From positions 1,178,001-1,242,000 of the forward strand of contig NZ_JABAIJ010000001.1 of assembly GCF_012641435.1 (NCBI RefSeq): DNA of 64,000 nucleotides, read 5' to 3'. Each line of letters opens with the position of its first letter. The stretch's first letter is position 1. This document shows positions 17,443 through 27,540 of this stretch, one piece after another. The notes under the pieces are model-generated. The model was not told where the DNA came from. It saw nothing but the letters and a program-made list of their open reading frames with translations, and made no database searches. The position numbers and the translations under genes are program-made. The stretch is from Rhizobium sp. P38BS-XIX. Its GTDB lineage: Bacteria > Pseudomonadota > Alphaproteobacteria > Rhizobiales > Rhizobiaceae.

Positions 17443-18972
17443 ATGAGAACCGGCGTCAGCACATCGACAGATAAAAACATCGTCGACCGCTCGCACAGTC
17501 ACCGTAACCGGGCTGTGTCGAAGGCGGTGCGGCAGACGCGTGAGCGCCTGCAGACCGGCCATAGCAGCAATTTCGATCGTGAACTCATGATCATGCACGT
17601 CGAAACGATGCTGCAGGGTGCAGCCGTCGTGCCGATCTTCGCCGTCATCGTCGCCGCACTCGGCGTCTATCTGACGCGCGATGCGCAGATTTTCCTCTGG
17701 ACCATTCCGATCCTGTCGGCCCATGCGCTCAACATGCTGCTTGGCAGACGCGCAAAGAAGCAGGACATGACTCTGGAAAGTGCCAGAAAATGGCGCCAGA
17801 TCCTGCTGCTCGGACAATTGCTGACAGGGCTTTGCTGGGCGATATTCGCCATGCAAAGCTGCTCGACCTGCGGCGGCGACAGTTTCAGCCTCTATAAGGG
17901 CACCGCCCTGCTCGTCGCGATCTGTATCACCGCCGTATCGAGCTTCATGCTGCCGCGCGCCGTTCCCTTCTGCTTTGCGCCGGCGACGGTCGCCCTTGCT
18001 GTTACGGCAGCTGTCACCCGCAGACCCGCCGATATCGCGCTGATCGCAGCCATCTCTTTCGCCGTGATCTTCTTTACCTTCATCGCCAACAGGATGTTCC
18101 AATCCAATCTGAAAATCCTTTCCTTCCAATCGGAAAAGGACGACCTGATTGCGGAATTGGAGGTCGCGAACTCGATGTCCGACGAAGCTCGCCGGCGGGC
18201 TGAAGATGCAAACCTCGCCAAGTCCCGCTTCCTCGCGTCCATGTCGCATGAGTTGCGAACGCCGCTCAACGCCATCCTCGGCTTCTCCGAAGTCATGTCG
18301 TCAGAGGTGATGGGCCCACTGAACAATCCAACCTATCGCGAATATACGACGGATATCCATCGGTCCGGACAGCATCTGCTGAACCTGATCAACGAGATCC
18401 TCGATCTCTCACGCATCGAGGCCGGCAAGTACGAACTGAACGAGGAAGCGATCTCGCTCATTGATATCGCCGAGGATTGCATCGGTATGGTTCAGCTGCG
18501 CGCGCGTGGAAAGAATATCTCCATTTCCTCGCAGATCGAGCCTCAGTTGCCGACCGTCTGGGCCGACGAGAAATCGATGCGCCAGGTCATCCTCAATCTT
18601 CTCTCGAATGCCGTCAAATTCACGCCGCAAGGTGGCGAGATCAGCATCAAGGTCGGCTGGACAGCTGGCGGCGGCGAATATGTTGCCATCAAGGACAACG
18701 GCCCAGGTATTCCGGAAGACGAAATTCCGGTCGTCCTGTCGACGTTCGGCCAGGGTTCGATCGCCATCAAGAGTGCAGAACAGGGCACCGGTCTCGGCCT
18801 GCCGATCGTGCAGGCCATTCTTGCCAAGCATGATGGCCAGTTCGTGCTGAAATCGAAGCTGCGCGAAGGGACCGAAGTTATCGCCATCCTCCCGGCCAAG
18901 CGCGTGTTGCAGAGCCTGCCTGCGGTGGAAGACGCGCCGCTTGCCGGACGGCGCAAGAGAAGCTTCGCCTGA
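17443..18972 (+). CDS. Membrane sensor histidine kinase (PleC/DivJ-like catalytic core)
   Basis: 509-residue two-component sensor kinase. About residues 60-230 hold several hydrophobic helices with no periplasmic sensing domain of size, then a short coiled coil (KDDLIAELEVANSMSDEARRRAEDA). The phospho-accepting His269 lies in FLASMSHELRTPLN, followed by ILGFSEVMSSEVMGPL and ILDLSRIEAGK as in PleC/DivJ kinases. The N box is NLLSNAVKF, and the G boxes are DNGPGIPE and GTGLGLPI. No response regulator gene is adjacent, so it is an orphan; a link to cell-cycle phosphorelay is only an inference from the core sequence. Confidence 0.9.
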   Translation: MRTGVSTSTDKNIVDRSHSHRNRAVSKAVRQTRERLQTGHSSNFDRELMIMHVETMLQGAAVVPIFAVIVAALGVYLTRDAQIFLWTIPILSAHALNMLLGRRAKKQDMTLESARKWRQILLLGQLLTGLCWAIFAMQSCSTCGGDSFSLYKGTALLVAICITAVSSFMLPRAVPFCFAPATVALAVTAAVTRRPADIALIAAISFAVIFFTFIANRMFQSNLKILSFQSEKDDLIAELEVANSMSDEARRRAEDANLAKSRFLASMSHELRTPLNAILGFSEVMSSEVMGPLNNPTYREYTTDIHRSGQHLLNLINEILDLSRIEAGKYELNEEAISLIDIAEDCIGMVQLRARGKNISISSQIEPQLPTVWADEKSMRQVILNLLSNAVKFTPQGGEISIKVGWTAGGGEYVAIKDNGPGIPEDEIPVVLSTFGQGSIAIKSAEQGTGLGLPIVQAILAKHDGQFVLKSKLREGTEVIAILPAKRVLQSLPAVEDAPLAGRRKRSFA

Positions 18973-18989
18973 AATACGGCTGAAGCCTC

Positions 18990-19382
18990 TTACCGAAACA
19001 GCAGATGGCTGCCGACCACGTAAATCATGTAGATGCCGGCTGCGACGAGCATGCAAAACACCGCAAAGGAACCGAGATCCTTGGCATGCTTGCCGACATT
19101 GGAAATCTCGGGTGAAATCCGGTCGATAACCTCTTCCACGGCAGTGTTCATGGCCTCGATGGCAAAGACACCCAGGAAAAGCACCAGCCCGATAACGATC
19201 TCACCAATAGTGGCGCCGACCACGATCAGAATGATCAACGCGATGGCGGCAAAGAAAAGCTCCTGCCGGAACGCGGATTCCTGAAGCAATCGCAGAAAGC
19301 CACCCCAGGAATAGCTGGCGGCTGCAAAGAAATGCCGGATACCGGTTTCCTTGGTGATGCCAGGTTTCGAAAATTCGGCCAT
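18990..19382 (-). CDS. dgkA: Diacylglycerol kinase DgkA
   Basis: Small inner-membrane kinase that phosphorylates diacylglycerol to phosphatidate, recycling lipid released during periplasmic glucan modification. The 130-residue length and three helices fit the prokaryotic DAGK family. The catalytic block EAMNTAVEEVIDRISPEISNVGKHAKDLGS is complete, and the upstream helix contains the conserved ESAFRQEL. It is convergent with the histidine kinase gene. Confidence 0.93.
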   Translation of the reverse strand: MAEFSKPGITKETGIRHFFAAASYSWGGFLRLLQESAFRQELFFAAIALIILIVVGATIGEIVIGLVLFLGVFAIEAMNTAVEEVIDRISPEISNVGKHAKDLGSFAVFCMLVAAGIYMIYVVGSHLLFR

Positions 19383-19621
19383 TCCCGTTCCGCCCGTAAT
19401 GTCCCGATTGTATTTCCAAGCGCGTCGCGATCTCCAGGATTCGCTTGCGCTTCAATTTTGCGCACGCCGTTATCGCAAAACCGCTGAACACATTTGCGCG
19501 ACATGCTTTAGACGCTTTGCGAATACCGCCTCGCCGGACACGAAGCAAGCGGACACTTCCGACGCGCCCTCTAAAATCATTACAGATTTATGACGCGGAC
19601 CGATACTTCCACAGGAAAAAC

Positions 19622-19657
19622 GGCAGCGGGATGCATATCGTCTCCCGCTGCCTTTTT
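19622..19657 (-). terminator. Terminator downstream of cobT
   Basis: GGCAGCGGGA / TCCCGCTGCC forms a perfect 10-bp stem. On the minus strand it is followed by GTTTTTCC, fitting the end of cobT; on the plus strand TTTTT also follows, so it can act in both directions. Confidence 0.85.
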
Positions 19658-19659
19658 CA

Positions 19660-20676
19660 TCAATGCTTGTTGGTGACGCCGGCGCTTTCGAAGGTCGCCA
19701 TGCCGGAATGGCAAGCGGCTGCAGCCTTGACGATACCAGCAGCAAGCGCCGCGCCAGTGCCCTCTCCAAGCCGCATGCCAAGCGCCAGGAGCGGCGTCTT
19801 GCCGAGCTTTTCGATCGACCTCAAATGCCCGGGTTCAGCGGAAACGTGGCCGATAAGGCAGTGGTCCAGCGCCGAGGGATTGGCAGCCTTCAGGATGGAA
19901 GCGGCAGCCGTTGCCACATAACCGTCGATGATGACTGGAATGCGCTCCATGCGCGCGGCCAGAATGGCGCCGGCCATGGCCGCGATTTCGCGGCCGCCGA
20001 GACGACGCAGGATTTCGAGGGGATCGGAAAGATGATCGCGGTGCAAGGCGACAGCCTTTTCGACGGCGGCAACCTTGCGCCGCAGCATCTCGCCTTCGGA
20101 GCCCGTGCCGGGACCGACCCAGTCTTCAGCCTTGCCACCATAAAGCGCGTAGTGAATGGCAGCCGCAATGGTGGTGTTGCCGATGCCCATTTCGCCGATG
20201 CACAACAGATCCGTGCCGCCAGCGATCGCTTCCATGCCAAAGGCCATCGTCGCGGCGCAGTCACGTTCGCTCAGCGCCGGTTCCTCGGTGATGTCGGCCG
20301 TCGGAAAATCGAGCGCGAGATCGAACACCTTCAGACCGAGATCGTAGGCGACGCAAATCTGGTTGATCGCAGCCCCGCCTGCCGCAAAGTTCTCGACCAT
20401 CTGCTGCGTGACGGATGGTGGAAACGGCGTAATGCCCTGCTTGGTGACGCCATGATTACCGGCAAAAATCGCCACCAGCGGCCGGGTAACGGCAGGCGCG
20501 CGACCGGTCCAGGCGGCGAGCCAGAAGGCAATCTCTTCGAGGCGACCGAGCGCGCCGGGCGGCTTGGTGAGCTGAGCATCGCGTTCACGGGCTGCGACAA
20601 GCGCACGGGCGTCCGGTCCAGGAAGGTCGCGCAGCAGCGTGCGGAAATCGTCGAATGGCAGGCCGGTTACGCTCAT
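19660..20676 (-). CDS. cobT: CobT, nicotinate-nucleotide-dimethylbenzimidazole phosphoribosyltransferase
   Basis: Cytoplasmic enzyme that makes alpha-ribazole phosphate, the activated lower ligand of vitamin B12, from dimethylbenzimidazole and nicotinate mononucleotide. The 338-residue length fits. Family blocks are [42 protein letters not shown] and [13 protein letters not shown], the last holding the catalytic glutamate. It is divergent from cobS, whose product uses alpha-ribazole in the next step. I see no cobalamin riboswitch in the 129-base gap. The enzyme is called CobU in Pseudomonas denitrificans nomenclature. Confidence 0.95.
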   Translation of the reverse strand: MSVTGLPFDDFRTLLRDLPGPDARALVAARERDAQLTKPPGALGRLEEIAFWLAAWTGRAPAVTRPLVAIFAGNHGVTKQGITPFPPSVTQQMVENFAAGGAAINQICVAYDLGLKVFDLALDFPTADITEEPALSERDCAATMAFGMEAIAGGTDLLCIGEMGIGNTTIAAAIHYALYGGKAEDWVGPGTGSEGEMLRRKVAAVEKAVALHRDHLSDPLEILRRLGGREIAAMAGAILAARMERIPVIIDGYVATAAASILKAANPSALDHCLIGHVSAEPGHLRSIEKLGKTPLLALGMRLGEGTGAALAAGIVKAAAACHSGMATFESAGVTNKH

Positions 20677-20805
20677 GAATGCCGTTCCTTGTCTTTTGGT
20701 CTCAAATCAGGTTCTTTGCGGTGCGACTCTATTAGTCTTCGGAATCGGTGCGAACAACTCCAAAAGCGCCCGATGCTGTCGCTTGGATGGCGAGGAGAAG
20801 AAGAA

Positions 20806-21582
20806 ATGCGGGAATATATGCGCGATATCGCGCGCGCAGTCGCCTTTTTAAGCCGCATTCCCGTGTCGCCCTCGTTCTTTGCAGGCTATGATGGCAAGCT
20901 CGGGCCCGTTTCGCGCGCCTTTCCGCTGGCCGGCCTGTTGATTGCCGCACCGGGCGCGGCAGCCTTCGGGCTCTTGCTGGCGCTGCATGCCGATCCATTG
21001 ATGGCGGCGCTTCTGGCGCTGACGGTTCAAACGGTTTCAACGGGCGCCCTGCACGAAGACGGGCTCAGCGATACGGCAGATGGATTAGGCGGCGGCAAGG
21101 ATCGCGAGCGCGCGCTCGCCATCATGAAAGACAGCCGCATCGGAACTTACGGTGCGGCCGCATTGATCCTGTCCTTTGGCCTGCGCGCTGCAGCCATGGC
21201 TGCCATTGCCCGTCACGCGGCACCGATCGATGCGACGATCGCGATGCTCGCCGTCGCCGTTCTCAGCCGCGGGGCGATGGTCTGGCACTGGCATGTGCTG
21301 CCATCGGCAAAGCCGGATGGCGTTGCAGCTTCAGCAGGTCAACCGGATGGCGACGCCATGCAGGTAGCGCTGATCACGACGCTGGTTCTTGTCACTCTTC
21401 TGATCTGGTCGAGTCTGGGCATTTCTTCGCTGATTTCCTCCCTGCTGGTCGCCGCCCTTGCGACCTTTTTCGTAAATAGACACGTGCGCCAGAGGCTGTC
21501 GGGTCATACCGGCGACACCATCGGCGCGACGCAGCAGATTTGCGAAATCGCGTCGCTCTGTACCCTTGCCATGTGCGTTTGA
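20806..21582 (+). CDS. cobS: CobS, adenosylcobinamide-GDP ribazoletransferase
   Basis: Inner-membrane enzyme joining adenosylcobinamide-GDP and alpha-ribazole in the last step of B12 synthesis (CobV in Pseudomonas nomenclature). 258 residues with several helices and the catalytic acidic loop [13 protein letters not shown] near residue 87, followed by [24 protein letters not shown] precedes the ATG. It is divergent from cobT, so lower-ligand synthesis and assembly are co-located. Confidence 0.93.
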   Translation: MREYMRDIARAVAFLSRIPVSPSFFAGYDGKLGPVSRAFPLAGLLIAAPGAAAFGLLLALHADPLMAALLALTVQTVSTGALHEDGLSDTADGLGGGKDRERALAIMKDSRIGTYGAAALILSFGLRAAAMAAIARHAAPIDATIAMLAVAVLSRGAMVWHWHVLPSAKPDGVAASAGQPDGDAMQVALITTLVLVTLLIWSSLGISSLISSLLVAALATFFVNRHVRQRLSGHTGDTIGATQQICEIASLCTLAMCV

Positions 21583-21601
21583 AGCCTCGATATATGATCT
21601 C

Positions 21602-21823
21602 ATGCTAACACCCTGCATTCTTGTCTGTTCTATCGATATCAACACCGGATATTGTTTCGGTTGCGGCCGCACGTCGGCCGAAATCGGAGCATGGATGAGC
21701 TATAGCGACGAGGAGCGCCGCCAGATCATGGCCGCACTCCCGGAGCGCCTGACCACGGTCGAGCGCAAGCCACGCAGGGAAACCCGCCGGCAACGGATGG
21801 CAAGGGAGCGCAACGCCGTATGA
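21602..21823 (+). CDS. DUF1289-domain small cysteine-rich protein
   Basis: 73-residue protein with four cysteines, C5-x3-C9-x8-C18-x2-C21, in TPCILVCSIDINTGYCFGCG, then SAEIGAWMSYSDEERRQIMAALPERL, which is the DUF1289 signature, and a strongly basic tail (RKPRRETRRQRMARERN). The cysteines could hold a metal or cluster; function is not established. The stop overlaps the following membrane-protease gene (ATGA), so the two are translationally coupled. The start is the ATG at 21602; a longer frame exists but adds nothing conserved. Confidence 0.85.
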   Translation: MLTPCILVCSIDINTGYCFGCGRTSAEIGAWMSYSDEERRQIMAALPERLTTVERKPRRETRRQRMARERNAV

Positions 21824-22521
21824 ACCGCCTGAACATCGTTCTCGCCATTCTCGGCATCGGTCTCGCACTGCTCATCTTCAATAACAATAACGGCACTACC
21901 TTCGGCATGGAAAACGACGATTTTGCGCGGATCGTTTATCTCCTGCCGATTGCTCTGATGATGAGCGCGGCCGTTTGGGCAAGCCGTCATACCGTCAGCC
22001 AATCGATCCGCAATCTCCTGATCTGGTTCGTGATCATCATGGCGCTTGCAACCGTCTATGTTTATCGCGGCGACGCCCAGCAGGTCGGAAACCGTCTCTT
22101 CGCAGGTTTGGTGCCGGGCCATGCCGTCGTCGTGACCACCAGCGAAGGCGGACAGGAGGTGATCCTGCACAAGCGCGCGAACGGCCATTTCGAGGCGGAA
22201 GTCATGATCAACGGCCAGCCGATCGATATGCTGATCGACACCGGCGCCAGCACCATAGCGCTATCGCAGGAGGATGCTGCACGCGTCGGCATCATTCCGG
22301 AAAATCTCACCTATTCGATGACCGTCTTGACTGCGAACGGCCGTGCGCAAGCAGCCCCGGTGGAACTCGGCACAGTCGCGATCGGTCCCATCAAGCGCCG
22401 GAATGTCAAGGCAAGCGTGGCGGAGGCGGGACGACTGGACCAGAGCCTGCTCGGCATGAGCTTCCTCGAAACCCTGGGGTCGTTGCAGATGCAGACGGAC
22501 GAGCTTCGGCTTCGGGACTGA
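21820..22521 (+). CDS. Membrane-anchored clan AA aspartic protease
   Basis: 233-residue protein with three predicted N-terminal helices (residues 5-20, 38-55, 66-83) followed by a retropepsin-like domain exposed on the far side of the membrane. The catalytic signature is LIDTGASTIALS near residue 138, and the domain ends LLGMSFLETLGSLQMQTDELRL, as in the TIGR02281 family of alphaproteobacteria. Retropepsin-like enzymes act as dimers, so two copies probably pair. Substrates are unknown. It is coupled to the DUF1289 gene. Confidence 0.88.
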   Translation: MNRLNIVLAILGIGLALLIFNNNNGTTFGMENDDFARIVYLLPIALMMSAAVWASRHTVSQSIRNLLIWFVIIMALATVYVYRGDAQQVGNRLFAGLVPGHAVVVTTSEGGQEVILHKRANGHFEAEVMINGQPIDMLIDTGASTIALSQEDAARVGIIPENLTYSMTVLTANGRAQAAPVELGTVAIGPIKRRNVKASVAEAGRLDQSLLGMSFLETLGSLQMQTDELRLRD

Positions 22522-22623
22522 CGGCATGCAGCCGAACTCGATAGTTCGTCGGGGACCGAAGCATGCTGCGGTCCTTTCACTCTAAAAGACGGCAGACACG
22601 AACCGCAATATGAGTGAAACGCC

Positions 22624-23529
22624 ATGGCGCCCGCAAAAGCCAACATAACGACGGAACTGCTGCTTCTCCTTGCCCTCGCCACTTGCTGGGGCGCGTCTTA
22701 TACCTTCATCCGCGTTGGCGTTTCCACCATTCCGCCGATCACGCTGATCGCCGCCCGCACCTTGATCGCCGGCGGTGTCCTGTTGGCGATCATCCGCTGG
22801 CGCGGCCTCAGCCTGCCGCGGGATTCAGCTACCTGGAAGCGCTTTCTCATTCAGTCATGTCTCAACAGTGCCATTCCCTTCACGCTCATCGCATGGGCGG
22901 AGCAGACCGTCGATGCGGGCCTTGCGACGATCCTGAACTCCACAACGCCGATCTTCACCTTTTTGATCGCCGCGTTCCTGCTTCGCAGCGAATCGCTGAC
23001 CGGGCGCAAGCTTTTCGGCGTGATCGCGGGCATGGCGGGGATTTGCCTGATCATCGGTCTCGATGCGCTCAACGGAATGGGCCGGCAGCTGGCGCCGCAG
23101 CTCGCTGTCGTCGCGGCATCGGTCTGTTACGCCTGCGCGGCTCTCTTCGGCCGGAATTTCAAAGGCCTGGATCCGATGATGCCCGCAGCAGGCTCGCTGC
23201 TCTGCGGTGCCGCCCTGCTGATCCCCGCGAGCCTCGTCTTCGAACATCCCTGGCAAGTCGCCCCATCAGCGGCTTCGGTTTTCGCATTGCTCGGCCTCTC
23301 GGTCGTTTCCACCGCACTGGCCTTCAGCATCTACTTCCGGCTTATACAGACATTGGGCTCGGTCGGCACCACGGCGCAGGCCTATCTTCGTGTCCCGATC
23401 GGCGTCGGCATCGGTGTCGCCTTCCTTGGCGAGCCCCTTTCACCGACGGCAGCCATCGGCCTTGTCTGTGTCGTCGTCGGAGTGATGGCAATGACGATTG
23501 CGCCACGCAAGCGGGCGACAGCAGGCTGA
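22624..23529 (+). CDS. DMT (EamA) family transporter
   Basis: Inner-membrane exporter of 301 residues with about ten helices arranged as two EamA repeats. The N-terminal repeat starts LLLLLALATCWGASYTFIRVGV, and the second contains GLSVVSTALAFSIYFRLIQTLG. The cargo (amino acid, metabolite or drug) cannot be inferred. It stands alone, 102 bases after the protease gene and convergent with the GNAT gene. Confidence 0.88.
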   Translation: MAPAKANITTELLLLLALATCWGASYTFIRVGVSTIPPITLIAARTLIAGGVLLAIIRWRGLSLPRDSATWKRFLIQSCLNSAIPFTLIAWAEQTVDAGLATILNSTTPIFTFLIAAFLLRSESLTGRKLFGVIAGMAGICLIIGLDALNGMGRQLAPQLAVVAASVCYACAALFGRNFKGLDPMMPAAGSLLCGAALLIPASLVFEHPWQVAPSAASVFALLGLSVVSTALAFSIYFRLIQTLGSVGTTAQAYLRVPIGVGIGVAFLGEPLSPTAAIGLVCVVVGVMAMTIAPRKRATAG

Positions 23530-23543
23530 GATACATTGCCGGC

Positions 23544-24071
23544 TCAGAGAAGCACTGACAGATCGTCCCACGCGAAAATAAGATTGTCGGAACGCCATAA
23601 CGGTCCCGGGTCGACATAGCGGCCGACCAATTGGCCCCCGAGGGCTTTATAGAAGGCAATCGCCGGCTCGTTGCCGACGACAACGCCAAGGCCGACAGAC
23701 GAGTATCCCATCGACGCAAATTCGCGCGCCATCTCACGCATCAACCGCCGACCAAGCCCTTGCCGCTTGATAGAGGCGTCCACATAGAGCGACTTGATCT
23801 CGCCGCGCCCTCCGAATGCCGGCTCTGAGGATGCGCCGATTGCGCCAATGCCGACCAGCCGGTCGCCCTGTCGGGCCAAAAGAATGCGCTGATCCCGGCG
23901 AGGATTGGCAAACATATCCGCCCATCGCGCCCGGCGATATTCTTCATCCAGCGCCTCGTAGACATCGGCCGGCGCCAGATCGCGATATGTGTCACACCAG
24001 ATGACGCGGTGCAGCCTGGCAATATCAGTGATATCCTCGACACGAGCAGGCCCGATCGTGATGCATGTCAT
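23544..24071 (-). CDS. GNAT-family N-acetyltransferase
   Basis: Cytoplasmic 175-residue acetyltransferase. The acetyl-CoA binding motif A is IKSLYVDASIKRQGLGRRLMREM (R/Q-x-x-G-x-G/A form), followed by the strand SVGLGVVVGNEPAIAFYKALGG. The acceptor is unknown. The ATG at 24071 overlaps the folC stop as TGATG, and an in-frame GTG lies one codon upstream, so the gene is translationally coupled to folC. Confidence 0.88.
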   Translation of the reverse strand: MTCITIGPARVEDITDIARLHRVIWCDTYRDLAPADVYEALDEEYRRARWADMFANPRRDQRILLARQGDRLVGIGAIGASSEPAFGGRGEIKSLYVDASIKRQGLGRRLMREMAREFASMGYSSVGLGVVVGNEPAIAFYKALGGQLVGRYVDPGPLWRSDNLIFAWDDLSVLL

Positions 24072-25402
24072 CACGCGTTATTTCCGAGGATGCTGCCGCG
24101 CAGCGCGCCGACGAGATATAGCGATCCGGTAACAAGCAGCCAGCCGCCGGTTTCGGCAACCGCGGAAACAGCACGCTCCAGTGCCTTGTGCGGCTCCGGC
24201 TCTGCTTCACAGGCCAAGCCCATGGACCGCCCGAGCGCCGCCATATCCTGAGCCGCATGGGCGCGCCCGGAGCCGGATGCCTCCGTAAACACTGCATACG
24301 AGACATAATGCGAAAGCACCTCGATAAAGCCCGGGGCATCCTTGTCGGACGCCAGAGCCACGATGGCGACGCAATCGCCGCTGACGGTGTTCGACCGCGT
24401 AATATCGCGCAGGACAGCTTCGATATTAAATGGCACATGCGCGCCGTCCATGACCATGGGGACTGCTTTTCGGCCGGACTGCAAAGCGGACGGCAGCACG
24501 TAGTCGAAGCGCTCCATGCGGCCGGGTAGACGTGCCTTTTCGATCACCTCAGGTTCAAGCAGCTGCGCGCCGATCGGCTGGCCTTGCGCACCACCTTGGA
24601 GCACGCTTTCGCCTTGCCGACCGAGATGATCAAAGACGAGCCCCACCAGCGCCAGATTGGTGTCGGCGATTGTCGCATCCACCGGAAGGTCGGTGCGATA
24701 CACCTTGCAACCCAGTTCGTCGGCACGCTGCTGCACGACACGCCCTGCCGCATCGTCAGCGGCAAGCGTGGTGACCAGCATGGCACCAGGCTTCAATATG
24801 CCGACTTTCTCGCGAGCTATCGCTTCGCGCGTGCTCCCGAGAATTTCCGTATGCTCCAGCCCGATATTGGTGACGACGGCGACTTCGCCGAAGACAACAT
24901 TCGTCGAATCCAGTCGGCCCCCAAGGCCGACCTCGACCACGACCCAGTTCAATCCGGCATTGTAGAATACGACGAAAGCAGCAGCTGTGATGACGTCGAA
25001 CCACGTCGCGTCTTCGCCGGCCGTTGCTGCCTGCTTCGCACTCTCGTAACTGTCCAGAACCTGCATGATCGCTATGGCAAGAGCATCGTCCTCGACCTCG
25101 CGACCGAGAACACTGACGCGTTCGTTCACATGGTCGACATGCGGCGATGTATAACGGCCGACCTTCCAGCCGGCGTGCAACAAACCGGCTTCGATCAGTG
25201 CGCTGACAGACCCCTTGCCCTTTGTGCCTGCAACGTGAATGGCGCGGAAGCTCCGATGCGGGTTGCCCAGCCGCTGCATGAGGTCCAGCATCGGCTCAAG
25301 GCCCACCCGCATCTCCCCGCGCGGCTTGCGCTCCCAATTTGTCAGCGCATCGAGGCGAGAGAGTGCGTGAGAGAGCGATTGGCTGGGATGGGACTGGGAC
25401 AT
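24071..25402 (-). CDS. folC: FolC, dihydrofolate synthase / folylpolyglutamate synthase
   Basis: Cytoplasmic bifunctional ligase that adds glutamate to dihydropteroate and then to folates. The 443-residue length fits. The P-loop is AGTKGKGSVSALIE near residue 60, with the substrate motif YTSPHVDHVNERVSV after it, WVVVEVGLGGRLDSTNVV in the middle, and VVTNIGLEHTEILG before the Mur-ligase-like C-terminal domain. In many rhizobia folC follows accD; here the upstream neighbour is an ABC-2 exporter instead. Confidence 0.94.
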   Translation of the reverse strand: MSQSHPSQSLSHALSRLDALTNWERKPRGEMRVGLEPMLDLMQRLGNPHRSFRAIHVAGTKGKGSVSALIEAGLLHAGWKVGRYTSPHVDHVNERVSVLGREVEDDALAIAIMQVLDSYESAKQAATAGEDATWFDVITAAAFVVFYNAGLNWVVVEVGLGGRLDSTNVVFGEVAVVTNIGLEHTEILGSTREAIAREKVGILKPGAMLVTTLAADDAAGRVVQQRADELGCKVYRTDLPVDATIADTNLALVGLVFDHLGRQGESVLQGGAQGQPIGAQLLEPEVIEKARLPGRMERFDYVLPSALQSGRKAVPMVMDGAHVPFNIEAVLRDITRSNTVSGDCVAIVALASDKDAPGFIEVLSHYVSYAVFTEASGSGRAHAAQDMAALGRSMGLACEAEPEPHKALERAVSAVAETGGWLLVTGSLYLVGALRGSILGNNA

Positions 25403-25574
25403 GATGGACCTTCGGCAGACTTTGAGGCGGCAAGATTCGAGCGCGCGCCGCGGGGTGGCATAGCACCTCTCGCAAGTCTACGCCCGCTGTTCTTGCGACA
25501 TCGTGTCGAGATCGGTGAGTTTCATGCGGCGGCGAGCGCCGCAACGCCCTGAAACTTGCCGGAAAGATCCGCCG

Positions 25575-26336
25575 TCAGTTCCGCAGCCGATAGCCTGTCC
25601 TGAAAATCCATCCGAGAACAGCCAGGCAGATGACGAGAAAAAGGGTGATCATGCCGAGGCTCAGCACCGGGTTGACGTCCGCAATGCCATAGAAGCTCCA
25701 GCGAAAGCCGCTGACCAGATAGAGAACCGGATTGAGATGGCTGACGGCCTGCCAGAAAGGCGGCAGCATATTGATGGAATAGAAGCTCCCTCCGAGGAAG
25801 GTCAGCGGCGGCACGACCAGCATCGGGATCAGGTTCAGCTGCTCGAAATTGCCGGCCCAGATGCCGATCATGAAACCGAACAGGCTGAACGTCACGGCAG
25901 TCAGCACGAAGAACAGGATCATCATGAGCGGGTGCTCGATCCGGATATCAACGAAGAAGCTCGCTGTCGCGAGGATGATCAGCCCGATCAGCATTCCCTT
26001 GGTCGCCGCCGCCCCCACATAGCCGAGAACGATTTCCGTCATCGCGACGGGCGCCGACAGCACTTCGTAGATGGTGCCGGTGAATTTCGGAAAATAGATG
26101 CCGAACGAGCCGTTGCTGATGCACTGGCCGAGCAGCGTGAGCATGATCAGGCCGGGCGTGATGAAAGCCCCATAGGAAACGCCTTCGACGAGATTGATGC
26201 GCGATCCGATCGCGGCGCCGAAGACGATGAAATAGAGCGATGTGGAGATGACAGGCGAGACAACACTCTGCAGCAGCGTGCGGCGCGTGCGAGCCATTTC
26301 GAAACCGTAGATGGATTTGACCGCTTCGAAGTTCAT
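25575..26336 (-). CDS. ABC-2 type exporter permease
   Basis: Inner-membrane permease of 253 residues with about six helices of the ABC-2 type. Signatures are the N-terminal amphipathic start [27 protein letters not shown], and [21 protein letters not shown] and [21 protein letters not shown] in the C-terminal half. The ATG overlaps the stop of the ATPase gene (ATGA). Cargo is unknown; the family includes polysaccharide and drug exporters. Confidence 0.9.
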   Translation of the reverse strand: MNFEAVKSIYGFEMARTRRTLLQSVVSPVISTSLYFIVFGAAIGSRINLVEGVSYGAFITPGLIMLTLLGQCISNGSFGIYFPKFTGTIYEVLSAPVAMTEIVLGYVGAAATKGMLIGLIILATASFFVDIRIEHPLMMILFFVLTAVTFSLFGFMIGIWAGNFEQLNLIPMLVVPPLTFLGGSFYSINMLPPFWQAVSHLNPVLYLVSGFRWSFYGIADVNPVLSLGMITLFLVICLAVLGWIFRTGYRLRN

Positions 26337-27259
26337 TTGGATGCTCCCACCAGCGATACGAAAATATCCTCGAGCGAGCTCTGGCGCGTCGAGAGATCCT
26401 TGAAGTGAATGCCCTCGGCGGCAAGTTTCGACAGCAGAGTGGCAATGCTCGACTGCTCGTTCTGGGCGTCGAAATCATAGACCAGTGTCAGACCGTTCGG
26501 GCCGAGCGAAAGACCGTTGCCTTCCAGACAGTGCGGAATGGCAGCAAGCGGCTCATTGAGATCGAGGATCAGCTGCTTGCGGCCGAGCTTGGCCATCAGC
26601 GTCTTCTTCTCCTCCACCAGCAGCAGTTGCCCGCCATTGATGACGCCGACGCGATCGGCGGCCTCTTCAGCCTCTTCGATGTAGTGGGTCGTCAGGATGA
26701 TCGTCACGCCGGACGCGCGCAGGCGCTCGACGACATGCCACATGTCCTTTCGCAGCGCCACGTCGACACCGGCGGTCGGTTCGTCCAGGAACAGAATCTC
26801 CGGCTCGTGCGACAGCGCCTTCGCGATCAGCACACGTCGCTTCATGCCGCCCGAAAGCTGGCGAAGCGTATTGTCCTTCTTCTCCCACAGCGAAAGATCA
26901 CGCAGGATCTTCTCGATATAGTCCGGGTTCGCTTTCTTGCCGTGGAGCCCTCGCGAGAAACTCACCGTATTCCAGACGGTTTCGAACTGATCGGTGGTCA
27001 GCTCCTGCGGCACGAGGCCGATCATGCTGCGCGTGGCGCGGAAATCGCGCACGACGTCGTGGCCGCCGACCGTAACCGTGCCGCCGCTCGGATTGGCGAT
27101 CCCGCAGACGATCGAAATCAAGGTCGTCTTGCCGGCACCGTTCGGCCCGAGCAAAGCAAGGATCTCGCCCCGATCGATATCGAGGTCGATACCTTTCAAT
27201 GCTTGAAAACCGTTGCTGTAAGTTTTGGTAAGACTGCGGATGGAAATAATCGGAGCCAT
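26333..27259 (-). CDS. ABC-2 type exporter ATPase
   Basis: Cytoplasmic ATPase, 308 residues. Walker A is GPNGAGKTT near residue 40, the signature is [15 protein letters not shown], Walker B is [17 protein letters not shown], and the H-loop is in [16 protein letters not shown]. The C-terminal 80 residues are the extension common in DrrA/CcmA-type exporters. It is the first gene of a two-gene operon with the permease. Confidence 0.92.
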   Translation of the reverse strand: MAPIISIRSLTKTYSNGFQALKGIDLDIDRGEILALLGPNGAGKTTLISIVCGIANPSGGTVTVGGHDVVRDFRATRSMIGLVPQELTTDQFETVWNTVSFSRGLHGKKANPDYIEKILRDLSLWEKKDNTLRQLSGGMKRRVLIAKALSHEPEILFLDEPTAGVDVALRKDMWHVVERLRASGVTIILTTHYIEEAEEAADRVGVINGGQLLLVEEKKTLMAKLGRKQLILDLNEPLAAIPHCLEGNGLSLGPNGLTLVYDFDAQNEQSSIATLLSKLAAEGIHFKDLSTRQSSLEDIFVSLVGASK

Positions 27260-27540
27260 GATGTGGGCAAGTCCGGCTTTTATAGTGTGATCAATTTCTT
27301 GGCGTTTGCCCGCTATATAGCCGGTTTTCGGCTTTTACCATCCCATGTGTCTAAACACAGCGTTCGCTTAACCCAAATAAGTTGTCATCAAATCGTGACC
27401 TTGCTCGGGCATATACATTCGCAGGTGAGCAACGTTTGTCGCAAATCCGCCCAACGCCTCTTGGCGGCATCGTCAGCGCCTGACGTACTAGACGATTGAT
27501 TGTCTTCGCATTTATATTGCATGCCTTATTGCGACATGAA

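Noticed and set aside
20677..20805. Possible cobalamin riboswitch between cobT and cobS, or before cobA (60021-60309)
   Set aside because: I looked for the conserved B12-box and surrounding G-rich core and found no match at either site; a covariance search would decide.
27303..27335. Short hairpin AGCCG-GTTTT-CGGCT followed by TTT as a terminator
   Set aside because: Only five base pairs and no upstream plus-strand gene; too weak to call.
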